Positions 1-5,985 of a stretch of 10,507 nt of DNA are shown piece by piece. The notes under the pieces were generated by a model, which saw only the letters and a program-made list of their open reading frames with translations, was not told the DNA's origin and ran no database searches. The stretch comes from MWBF01 sp964614645 (GTDB lineage: Bacteria > Chloroflexota > Anaerolineae > CG2-30-64-16). Where the stretch lies: the NCBI GenBank assembly GCA_964614645.1, contig CAZTMA010000170.1:1-10507 (forward strand). The letters run 5' to 3'. How positions within the stretch are numbered: the first letter of the stretch is position 1; every line of letters begins with the position of its first letter. Both the position numbers and the translations under genes were made by a program.

Positions 1-169
1 GATCCGACTGATGTTGCGTCGCTTGGCCTGTGACTGACCTTTTCAAACAGTTTCTGAGCGGGTGAACGGCACACTGCCAGGCAAAGCTTGGCTGGGCAAC
101 GACGCAAGGCCAGTCGAAGGGTGCTCCCTTGCTGCTCCAAGCTGAATTGCACCCCTAATTAATGCTGAG
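1..169. other. Non-coding left edge with inverted repeats
   Basis: No convincing reading frame enters from the left edge; all three forward frames hit stops within about 40 nt. The stretch contains several complementary segments. An 8-bp arm TTGCGTCG (14-21) matches CGACGCAA (100-107). A small hairpin GCCAGGC/GCTTGGC (76-92) has an AAA loop and one G-T wobble. AAGGG/CCCTT (117-130) has a 4-nt loop and competes with GCAAGG (104-109)/CCTTGC (127-132). None is followed by a T-run, so this is not a clear terminator. It may be the tail of an upstream transcript or simply the spacer ahead of the proline dehydrogenase promoter. Confidence 0.3.
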
Positions 170-198
170 TTGACAAGAGCAGTGCCAGGCGGCACAAT
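170..198 (+). promoter_or_regulatory. Candidate sigma70-type promoter for proline dehydrogenase
   Basis: A perfect -35 hexamer TTGACA (170-175) is followed by a 17-nt spacer and CACAAT (193-198), which matches 4 of 6 positions of the TATAAT consensus. A start site near 205 would leave a leader of about 32 nt before the ATG at 237. The leader includes a good ribosome binding site, GAGGAG (224-229), 7 nt upstream of the start. The call rests on hexamer match and spacing only. Confidence 0.55.
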
Positions 199-236
199 AG
201 GTCATCATCCAGTCACTACCACAGAGGAGCACGACG

Positions 237-1172
237 ATGCCTGTCATGCGCAGTATCCTGATCGCCCTATCCCGCAACAAAATTCTGCAAGATATGATCG
301 TGCGCGTGCCCGTCTCACGGCGCATGGCGCGACGCTTTGTGTCCGGTGAGACGCTCGCCGACGCCATCAGCGCGGTGCAGGCGCTCAACGCGCAGGGAAT
401 GCTCGCCACGCTCGACCACCTGGGCGAAAACGTCAGCAGCGAACCGGAAGCCATCGCCGCCGCCGATGAATACCTGGCTGCGCTTGAGGCGATCCATGCC
501 TCCGGCGCGCAGACCAACGTCTCCGTCAAACTGACGCAGATGGGGCTGGACCTGAGCGAGGAGTTCTGCTACTACAACGCAGGGCGCATCATCCGCCGGG
601 CCGCGGAGCTGGGCATTTTCGTGCGCATCGACATGGAAGGCTCGCCTTATACCGCACGGACGCTGGCGCTCTACCGGCGGCTGCGGCAGCGTCACGACAA
701 TGTCGGCATCGTCGTCCAGGCGTACCTGCACCGCACCCAGTCCGATGTCGAGGCGCTGATCGATGAAGGCATCGGCCACTTCCGGCTGTGCAAGGGCGCG
801 TACGATGAACCGGCAGACATCGCCTATCGGGACAGGCCGCGCGTGACGCAGGCGCTCAACGCGCTGGTGCGCACCTGCCTGGAGCCGGCCGCCCGTGCCA
901 AGGGTGCATATGCAGCAGTCGCCTCACACGACGAGGAAGTCATCAACTATACGCGTGCGTACGCATACCGGCAGGGCATCCTCGCAGATGCCTACGAATT
1001 CCAGATGCTCTACGGCATCCGGCGGGAGTTGCAGACCGAGTTGGTGCGCCAGGGCCACAAGATGCGCATTTACGTGCCCTACGGAACGCACTGGTATCCG
1101 TACTACATGCGCCGGCTGGCGGAGCGGCCAGCCAACCTGCTGTTCTTCCTGCGCGCATTTGTAGGAGATTGA
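237..1172 (+). CDS. Proline dehydrogenase (monofunctional)
   Basis: This 311-residue protein oxidises L-proline to 1-pyrroline-5-carboxylate using FAD and passes electrons to the quinone pool. It is the first step of proline catabolism. The length and motifs fit the stand-alone bacterial PRODH (TIM-barrel) family. Visible signatures in order are SVKLTQ (96-101), RIDMEGS (130-136), QAYLHRT (161-167), RLCKGAY (183-189), ASHD (229-232), EFQMLYG (254-260), and a C-terminal YYMRRLAERPAN block (289-300). The paired arginines of that block, 292-293, correspond to the residues that bind the proline carboxylate in characterised family members. The ATG at 237 is chosen because GAGGAG lies 7 nt upstream; an in-frame Met at residue 4 is less well placed. 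No pyrroline-5-carboxylate dehydrogenase gene is visible in the window, so the second catabolic enzyme must be elsewhere. The stop codon lies inside a GATTGAN repeat. Confidence 0.95.
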   Translation: MPVMRSILIALSRNKILQDMIVRVPVSRRMARRFVSGETLADAISAVQALNAQGMLATLDHLGENVSSEPEAIAAADEYLAALEAIHASGAQTNVSVKLTQMGLDLSEEFCYYNAGRIIRRAAELGIFVRIDMEGSPYTARTLALYRRLRQRHDNVGIVVQAYLHRTQSDVEALIDEGIGHFRLCKGAYDEPADIAYRDRPRVTQALNALVRTCLEPAARAKGAYAAVASHDEEVINYTRAYAYRQGILADAYEFQMLYGIRRELQTELVRQGHKMRIYVPYGTHWYPYYMRRLAERPANLLFFLRAFVGD

Positions 1173-1187
1173 CGATTGAAGATTACG
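1167..1187. repeat. GATTGAN short tandem repeats overlapping a stop codon
   Basis: Three GATT-based 7-nt units (GATTGAC, GATTGAA, GATTACG) start on the last sense codon of the proline dehydrogenase gene, so its TGA stop (1170-1172) is part of the repeat. The 13-nt segment GATTGAAGATTAC (1174-1186) is perfectly inverted at 1352-1364. Confidence 0.75.
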
Positions 1188-1211
1188 GATAAGGGGGTTG
1201 AGCCAGCGACT

Positions 1212-1271
1212 GGCGATTGCGCGATTGGCGATTGCGCGATTGGCGATTGCGCGATTGGCGATTGCGCGATT
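1212..1271. repeat. Four perfect tandem copies of a 15-bp unit
   Basis: The unit GGCGATTGCGCGATT occurs four times head to tail without mismatch (1212-1226, 1227-1241, 1242-1256, 1257-1271). Each unit is itself two near-identical halves, GGCGATT and GCGCGATT, giving eight GCGATT or CGCGATT words. The array sits in the middle of the spacer between the proline dehydrogenase gene and the first SDR gene. It has no sustained coding potential of its own. Perfect identity of the copies suggests recent slippage or expansion. No mobile-element gene is nearby. Confidence 0.95.
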
Positions 1272-1331
1272 GATGTAGCGCGACGATGGGCGTCTCTGGG
1301 CGTTAAGCCTGACGCAGCCCGGTGCCAGCAC

Positions 1332-1364
1332 CAATCTTCAATCTTCAATCTGTAATCTTCAATC
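1332..1364. repeat. CAATCTT short tandem repeats, inverse of 1167-1187
   Basis: The units CAATCTT, CAATCTT, CAATCTG, TAATCTT and CAATC follow one another at 7-nt steps just upstream of the SDR gene ribosome binding site. This is the reverse complement of the AAGATTG-type repeats at 1167-1187. The 13-nt GTAATCTTCAATC (1352-1364) is an exact inverse of 1174-1186. The two blocks therefore flank the 15-bp array as inverted arms about 165 nt apart. Confidence 0.8.
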
Positions 1365-1381
1365 TCGTAAAGGGGGGAACC

Positions 1382-2194
1382 ATGACCGACAAACCACTCC
1401 AGGGCAAATGGGCCCTGATTCTGGGCGCATCAAGCGGGTTCGGCGCCGCTGCAGGTCGCGCCCTGGCCGCCGCAGGCATGAACATCGCCGGCGTCCACCT
1501 GGATTTGCGGGGAACGCTGCCCGCAGCCAAAGCCGTCATCGCAGAAATCGAGGCACTGGGCGTCCAGACATACTTCGTCAACACCAACGCAGCGGACACT
1601 GAGAAGCGCGCCAAGGTCCTGGATGGATTGGCCGAGGTACTGGGGCCGGACGGCTCCGTTCATGTGCTCATGCACTCGCTGGCCTTCGGCACGCTCAAGC
1701 CCTTCATCGCCGATAATGCCGAAGACGCGATCGAGCAGGCGCAGATGGAGATGACCTCGAACGTGATGGCGCACAGCCTGGTCTACTGGACGCAGGACCT
1801 CGTGCGCCGCAACCTGCTGGCGCGCGGCAGTCGCATCTTCAGCATGACGAGCGAGGGCAGTTCGCGCGTCGTCCCGAATTACGGCGCGGTCTCCGCGGCC
1901 AAGGCCGCACTCGAATCGCATACACGGCAGCTTGCCATGGAGTTGGGCTCGCGCGGCATCCTGGTCAATGCCATCCAGGCCGGCGTAACAGACACCCCGG
2001 CACTGCGCAAGATTCCGGGCAGCGACAAGATGGTCGAACTGACCATGCAGCGCAACCCCATCGGCCGCATGACGACGCCTGAGGATGTCGCGGCGACCAT
2101 TGTCGCGCTCAGCCACCCCAGCATCCAGTTCATTAGCGGCTCGGTCATCTTCGTGGACGGCGCAGAAGCTATCGTCGCCTACCCGAAGGCCTGA
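1382..2194 (+). CDS. SDR reductase of enoyl-ACP reductase type (FabI/FabL-like)
   Basis: This 270-residue Rossmann-fold protein belongs to the short-chain dehydrogenase/reductase superfamily. The nucleotide-binding glycine motif is GASSGFG (15-21). The catalytic pair is Y167 and K174 with six residues between them (YGAVSAAK). That is the Y-x6-K spacing of FabI/FabL enoyl-ACP reductases, not the Y-x3-K of ordinary SDRs. The preceding VPNY and following AALE also resemble FabI, as does HSLAFG (98-103). A role in reducing enoyl-ACP or enoyl-CoA is therefore likely, but the substrate is inferred. The ATG at 1382 is preferred over a GTG at 1322. It follows the purine-rich AGGGGGG (1371-1377), and the extra upstream residues would be translated repeat sequence. 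The next gene begins 8 nt after its stop, so the two are probably co-transcribed and translationally coupled. Confidence 0.85.
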   Translation: MTDKPLQGKWALILGASSGFGAAAGRALAAAGMNIAGVHLDLRGTLPAAKAVIAEIEALGVQTYFVNTNAADTEKRAKVLDGLAEVLGPDGSVHVLMHSLAFGTLKPFIADNAEDAIEQAQMEMTSNVMAHSLVYWTQDLVRRNLLARGSRIFSMTSEGSSRVVPNYGAVSAAKAALESHTRQLAMELGSRGILVNAIQAGVTDTPALRKIPGSDKMVELTMQRNPIGRMTTPEDVAATIVALSHPSIQFISGSVIFVDGAEAIVAYPKA

Positions 2195-2202
2195 CGCGCA
2201 TC

Positions 2203-2982
2203 ATGACGACCAGCCACGATCCCTTCGCTATCCTCAGCGGCAAGACCGCGGTCATCACCGGCAGCGGCCGTGGCATCGGCCGGGCCATTGCGCTGGAACT
2301 GGCCGCGCGCGGCGCAAACGTAACTGTCAACTACTTCCGCCACGCAGCCCGGGCCGAGCAGACCGCAGCCGAGGTCGAGGCTGCAGGCGGCCGGGCGCTC
2401 CTGGTCAAGGCACATGTCGGGGAGGTCGAGGGCGTGCAGCAGGTGGTCCAGGCCGCGGCGGAGAAGTTCGGCGGCGTGGATATCTTCGTCGGCAACGCGG
2501 CGTCCGGCGTATTAAAGCCGGTCATCTCCCAGCAACTCAAAGGCTGGGACTGGACGCTCAACATCAACGCCCGGTCGATCCTGTTTGGCGCGCAAGCCGC
2601 GGTCCCCTACATGCAACGCAATGGCTGGGGCCGCATCATCGGCATCACCAGCTTCGGCTCGCGGCGCGTCCTGCCGGAGTACAGCGTCGTCGGGGTCAGC
2701 AAGGCCGCCATCGAGACGCTAATCCGCTATCTCGCAGTCGAGTTGGCACCGCAGGGCATCATCTGCAACGCGGTCAGCCCCGGTGTGGTGGAGACCGAGG
2801 CGCTCGATTTCTTCCCCAGCAAGGATGCCATCCTGAGCGAGGGGTTGCGACGAACACCCGCGGGCCGCTTCGTGACGCCGGAGGAAGTTGCCCGGTTCGT
2901 CGCCTGGCTCTGCACCGACGACGCGCGCATGATCGTGGGCCAAACCCTGGTGATTGACGGCGGGTACGAGTTGATGGCGTAA
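2203..2982 (+). CDS. fabL: Enoyl-ACP reductase III, FabL type
   Basis: This 259-residue SDR closely resembles Bacillus subtilis FabL across its length as I recall that sequence. It would catalyse the NADPH-dependent last reduction of each fatty-acid elongation cycle in the cytoplasm. Signatures are TGSGRGIG (19-26) for the nucleotide, NAASGVL (98-104), WDWTLNINA (115-123), and the catalytic Y160/K167 pair at Y-x6-K spacing (YSVVGVSK). They continue with RYLAVELAPQGI (175-186), TPAGR (218-222) and a C-terminal GQTLVIDGG (246-254). The start is the ATG 8 nt after the preceding stop. No strong ribosome binding site is visible, which fits coupling to the upstream gene. It shares only the SDR core with that upstream neighbour, so the pair is not a recent duplication. 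Confidence 0.9.
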   Translation: MTTSHDPFAILSGKTAVITGSGRGIGRAIALELAARGANVTVNYFRHAARAEQTAAEVEAAGGRALLVKAHVGEVEGVQQVVQAAAEKFGGVDIFVGNAASGVLKPVISQQLKGWDWTLNINARSILFGAQAAVPYMQRNGWGRIIGITSFGSRRVLPEYSVVGVSKAAIETLIRYLAVELAPQGIICNAVSPGVVETEALDFFPSKDAILSEGLRRTPAGRFVTPEEVARFVAWLCTDDARMIVGQTLVIDGGYELMA

Positions 2983-3002
2983 CGGACGTAAGCCGCACGA
3001 CG

Positions 3003-3007
3003 AAGGA
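3003..3007 (+). promoter_or_regulatory. Ribosome binding site bearing on the CHAT gene start
   Basis: AAGGA lies 3 nt before the first ATG (3011) and 6 nt before the second ATG (3014). The two ATGs are adjacent codons, and the spacing favours the second. Initiation at 3014 would shorten the protein by one residue only. Confidence 0.5.
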
Positions 3008-3010
3008 CTC

Positions 3011-4378
3011 ATGATGCGCTACCATGATTTCACGCTCACCATCACCGAGCACGAAAAGCAGGGCTACGACCTGACCGCCATCAGCAGCGAGACGGGCCGG
3101 GTGTCAGTGGTCCTGCCCCTGCCCCCACCGGAGCTTCAGGAACAATTTGGCCGTGTGAGCGCTGTACTGCATGGCGGCGCGTCGAACGCTGCTGCGCAGG
3201 CCGCGGGCGAGGCGCTGTTCCGTTGGGTCGCGCCGGGCCCGGTAGAGTCGCACCTGCGCGTGGCGTGGGATCGGGCACAGCGCAGCCGGGCTGGCTTGCG
3301 CATCCGGTTCAGCATCGACCCCGCGGAGATTGCCGCATGGCCGTGGGAGCTGTTGCGCGACCCGGCACGCGGGCATGTCTTTGCGACCTCGCCATCCACC
3401 TTGCTCGTGCGTTACTATGACCAGATCCAGCACTTCGGCAGCCTGGTCGAGCAGGAGACCGAACTGCCGCTCCGCCTGCTGCTGGTGCTACCCACGACGC
3501 CCGACCTGCGACTGACCCAGGAGCGCGAGAACATCGAGCGCGTGGTCGCGACCATGCCGCAGGTGCTGCGGCTGCACGTGCTCGAAGGGCTTGTCACCCG
3601 CACCGACCTGACCGATGCACTGCTCGTGGGCAACTATGATATCGTCCACTTCAGCGGGCACGGCGCGTTCATGGAGGGTCGCGGCTACATCGGCCTCAAC
3701 CGGCCGGACGGTAAGCCCGACTGGATGGATGGTCTGGCCCTCTCGCAGGTTGCGGTCAACCATCCGTCCCTGCGGCTGGTGATCCTCAATGTGTGCAGCA
3801 GCGGCCGCGTCGACGATGCGCGAGCCTTCCAGGGCCTCGCGCCGCAGCTGGTGCGGGCAGGCATCCCGGCCGTCCTTGCCATGCAATATCCCGTCGCGGA
3901 TGATGCCGCCATCACGTTCGCGCACGAGTTTTACAAGTCGCTGTGCCTGGGCGATGGGGCGGGCCAGGTGGACGTGGCTGTCGCGTACGGCCGCAGCATG
4001 CTGGCGATTGTCCATCCGCACGGCCTCGCCTGGACGACGCCCGTCCTCTATACCCACGCGGCCGACGGCGTCATCTATCGCCTGGCACCGGCAGCGGACG
4101 GTCGCTCCGCGCTCGACCCGATCCTGCGGCAGGCCCGACTGGAGACCTTGCAGGCGTCGCTGGACGAGTCGGCGGCCCTGGCTGATGACTTCAAGGGCGC
4201 GGATGCAACCAGCCTGTTCGCGTGGCGCCAGACGCTGCGCCGTGCGGAAGAATCCTATCGCGCGCGGCTGAACGACCCGCAGCCCGAGGTGCGCGAGCTG
4301 GCACAGCGCGGCCTCAAAGTGGTCCAACAGCGCCTCGAAGCCCTGGACGCGGCCCTGACGTCTGCCGCGCGCAAGTAA
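3011..4378 (+). CDS. CHAT-domain cysteine protease-like protein
   Basis: This 455-residue protein carries a CHAT (caspase HetF-associated with TPRs) domain at about residues 150-358. The caspase-like catalytic dyad is visible. H217 lies in IVHFSGHG (211-218) and C262 in VILNVCSSG (257-265), each at the end of a hydrophobic strand. GIPAVLAMQYPV (284-295) and TTPVLYTHA (342-350) are further typical blocks. Residues 1-145 form a separate N-terminal region with AWPWELLRDP (109-118), often seen before CHAT domains. Residues 365-455 are charged and helical. No TPR, WD40, NTPase or transmembrane segment is present, so partner or target recognition is not obvious. CHAT proteases include gasdermin-activating and Craspase-type effectors, but no gasdermin or CRISPR gene is near. 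It lies 28 nt after fabL and probably shares its transcript. Target and role are unknown. Confidence 0.85.
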   Translation: MMRYHDFTLTITEHEKQGYDLTAISSETGRVSVVLPLPPPELQEQFGRVSAVLHGGASNAAAQAAGEALFRWVAPGPVESHLRVAWDRAQRSRAGLRIRFSIDPAEIAAWPWELLRDPARGHVFATSPSTLLVRYYDQIQHFGSLVEQETELPLRLLLVLPTTPDLRLTQERENIERVVATMPQVLRLHVLEGLVTRTDLTDALLVGNYDIVHFSGHGAFMEGRGYIGLNRPDGKPDWMDGLALSQVAVNHPSLRLVILNVCSSGRVDDARAFQGLAPQLVRAGIPAVLAMQYPVADDAAITFAHEFYKSLCLGDGAGQVDVAVAYGRSMLAIVHPHGLAWTTPVLYTHAADGVIYRLAPAADGRSALDPILRQARLETLQASLDESAALADDFKGADATSLFAWRQTLRRAEESYRARLNDPQPEVRELAQRGLKVVQQRLEALDAALTSAARK

Positions 4379-4393
4379 TATTTGCAGGCAACG

Positions 4394-4435
4394 AAAAGGC
4401 CGGCTGAGTGAATCACCTCAACCGGCCTTCTGTTT
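4394..4435. terminator. Shared (bidirectional) terminator between convergent genes
   Basis: AAGGCCGG (4396-4403) pairs with CCGGCCTT (4422-4429). After one mismatch TGAG (4405-4408) pairs with CTCA (4417-4420), closing an 8-nt loop. On the + strand the stem is followed by CTGTTTG. On the - strand it is followed by TTTTCG, read from AAAA at 4394-4397, part of which can also pair. It lies midway between the CHAT gene stop (4378) and the corA stop (4451), exactly where a terminator serving both would be expected. The T-runs are short, so efficiency is uncertain. Confidence 0.75.
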
Positions 4436-4450
4436 GGGCCTGCTCATCAT

Positions 4451-5380
4451 CTACATCCACCCCCTGCGCACAAACACGCGAACCACGATCAGCACCGGCA
4501 CCAGCGAGACCGCGATAAGCAGCGGGAACGCCCACGGGAAAGTCGCCATCGGCACCGGCACATTCATGCCGAACAGGCTGGCAATCAGGGTCGGCAGGGC
4601 AATCACAATCGTCGCCGCAGCCAGGAACTTCATCACGATGTTCATGTTGTTCGAGATAATGGACGCAAAGGCATCCATCATGGAGCTGAGAATGTTGCTG
4701 GCGATGTTCGTCATTTCGATGGCCTGCTGGTTCTCCGTGATGACATCTTCCAGCAGATCCTCGTCCTCGGGATAGGTACGGAAGAAGCCCGACCGGTGCA
4801 GGCGTTCCATCATCAGCTCGTTGGCCTTGAGCGCGGTCGTGAAGTAGACCAGGCTCTTCTGGTACTTCAGCAGCCCCAACAGCTCTCGGTTCTGCATCGA
4901 CATCTGGAGGCGATCCTCCAGCGCATCGACCGATTTGTTGATCTCCCGCAGATAGGCTAGGTATTTACTGGCCGCACTGAGCAGGAGCTGCAGGATGAAG
5001 CGATTGCGTTTAGCCGTCGACAGGCCGCGCATCCGGCCGCTGGCCATCTCCCGCAGAAGGTCGTGGTCATGCCGGCAGACCGTCATGATCCACTGGCCGT
5101 CCATCACAATCCCCATCGGAATGGTGGTATAGGGTATGTCGGACTGCGCGCCCTGGGCAAAGGGCACGCGCAGCAGAATCATCGTTTCGCCGTCCTCGCG
5201 CTCGACGCGGGGTCGCTCATCGAGGTCCAACGGATAGGTGACGAACTCGTATGGGACATCGAGTTCGCGCAGCTTCATCAGCTCATCGGGTGTCGGGTCA
5301 ACCACGTTGATCCAACAGCCCTTGGTGATCTCATCGATGACCTCGAGTCCCTGCTCTCCGGTCTTGTACATCGTGATCAT
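4451..5380 (-). CDS. corA: CorA family Mg2+/Co2+ transporter
   Basis: This 309-residue inner-membrane channel would mediate Mg2+ (and Co2+/Ni2+) uptake, as CorA pentamers do. The N-terminal two thirds form the cytoplasmic funnel domain. A long helix follows (about 140-248). Two C-terminal membrane segments lie at about 249-270 and 284-304. The family signature GMN is at 271-273 in SLFGMNVPVP, directly after TM1, and the basic tail RRGWM is typical. The start is the ATG at 5380, because AAGGAGG (5386-5392) lies 5 nt upstream, the best ribosome binding site in the window. A GTG 29 codons further upstream is in frame but gives a non-conserved extension. It converges on the CHAT gene and appears to have its own promoter about 500 nt upstream rather than relying on murE read-through. 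Confidence 0.93.
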   Translation of the reverse strand: MITMYKTGEQGLEVIDEITKGCWINVVDPTPDELMKLRELDVPYEFVTYPLDLDERPRVEREDGETMILLRVPFAQGAQSDIPYTTIPMGIVMDGQWIMTVCRHDHDLLREMASGRMRGLSTAKRNRFILQLLLSAASKYLAYLREINKSVDALEDRLQMSMQNRELLGLLKYQKSLVYFTTALKANELMMERLHRSGFFRTYPEDEDLLEDVITENQQAIEMTNIASNILSSMMDAFASIISNNMNIVMKFLAAATIVIALPTLIASLFGMNVPVPMATFPWAFPLLIAVSLVPVLIVVRVFVRRGWM

Positions 5381-5878
5381 TGCTGCCTCCTTGCCGGCGG
5401 CCTGACAGCCCCATGCGCGCTCGCACCACGCATGGCCTGACGCCAGACGTGACGAAACGCCGCGCACCCGGTCGCTGCCAGGACGAGACGGCCTGTTCAG
5501 AGTATCAGAAATGACAGCAGGAGCAGATTAACGCTGCCGGCTCACCTTCTCGCAGGTGATCCGGCGGCCCGGCGGCTTACAGCCGGGCGAGGATCACGGG
5601 GGAGAAGTCGAGCAAACGCAGGGGCCGGCACGACACCGGCTGCTGCTGTGTTTGGTTGTGCCGGAGCGCTGCGTCCATCGACCCGGTCGATGTCGTCGAC
5701 TGCGTCGATGGTGTCAGGCTGCCGGCGTTGCTCGTACTACCAGGTTTTGTATCCATAAACCTAAGTTCTACATCCTCGGGCGCTCGACGCCCTGGAACCT
5801 CGGCACGCACCGGCCGGGCCCCCGGAAGCTGGGCTCCCAATCGCTTCGATACACCGCTGAGATTAGCAGGTATTTCGT
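5381..5878 (-). other. Long, inverted-repeat-rich leader region of corA
   Basis: About 500 nt without a supported gene separate the candidate promoter from the corA start. I count at least seven local inverted repeats:
- GGAAGC/GCTCCC, 5824-5838; G-U pairing makes it better on the - strand
- GGGCG/CGCCC, 5778-5792
- AGGTTT/AAACCT, 5742-5762
- CATCGAC/GTCGATG, 5676-5692
- CCGGCACGAC/GTTGTGCCGG, 5625-5664
- GTGATCC/GGATCAC enclosing CCCGGC/GCCGGG, 5556-5597
- TCACCT/AGGTGA, 5542-5559
The last two share bases 5556-5559 and cannot form together, as in switch-like leaders. I could not match the stretch to a known riboswitch class, including the M-box. An 87-codon frame at 5577-5840 lacks protein-like composition. 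Confidence 0.4.
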
Positions 5879-5884
5879 GCGCCT

Positions 5885-5913
5885 ATTGTACTACGCATGG
5901 CGGATTTAGACAA
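5885..5913 (-). promoter_or_regulatory. Candidate promoter for corA
   Basis: Read on the - strand, TTGTCT (5913-5908; 4 of 6 to TTGACA) is followed by a 17-nt spacer and TACAAT (5890-5885; 5 of 6 to TATAAT). Transcription would begin near 5878 and run towards corA. The -35 box overlaps the U-tract of the murE terminator, so the two units abut with no gap. Confidence 0.5.
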
Positions 5914-5985
5914 AAACCGGCGTGTAGTTGGGTGTTTCAGCGCCCGTCGACGGCGCTCAAGCGTCGGCTACGAACCCAACGCCGG
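5912..5985 (-). terminator. Intrinsic terminator of the murE transcript
   Basis: On the - strand, CCGGCGTTGGGT (5985-5974), inside the last codons of murE, pairs with ACCCAAC (5933-5927) and GCCGG (5921-5917). A 5-nt bulge (5926-5922) lies between the two right-arm segments. The 40-nt interior carries its own stem AGCGCC/GGCGCT (5939-5957). Five U residues (5916-5912) follow the outer stem directly. The murE stop codon (5970-5968) sits in the loop. The U-run at the end of a 12-bp interrupted stem fits an intrinsic terminator, though the loop is larger than usual. Confidence 0.6.

Noticed and set aside
1200..1280. CRISPR array
   Set aside because: The repeats are contiguous 15-bp units with no spacers, and there are no cas genes in the window.
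1322..1381. N-terminal extension of the first SDR from a GTG at 1322
   Set aside because: The extra 20 residues translate the CAATCTT repeats. The ATG at 1382 follows a good purine-rich ribosome binding site and aligns with the usual SDR start.
3011..4378. Anti-phage defence island or CRISPR-linked Craspase around the CHAT gene
   Set aside because: No nuclease, gasdermin, TPR partner, CRISPR or mobile gene is adjacent; the neighbours are lipid and ion-transport genes.
5381..5467. 29-codon N-terminal extension of CorA
   Set aside because: The extension is not CorA-like, and a near-perfect AAGGAGG is placed 5 nt before the ATG at 5380.
5577..5840. 87-codon open frame on the - strand in the corA leader
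   Set aside because: Residue composition is not protein-like (Ser/Thr/Gln-rich low-complexity stretch, no domain), it has no ribosome binding site, and it overlaps strong inverted repeats.
5381..5878. M-box magnesium riboswitch before corA
   Set aside because: I could not align the conserved M-box core segments to this leader on either strand.
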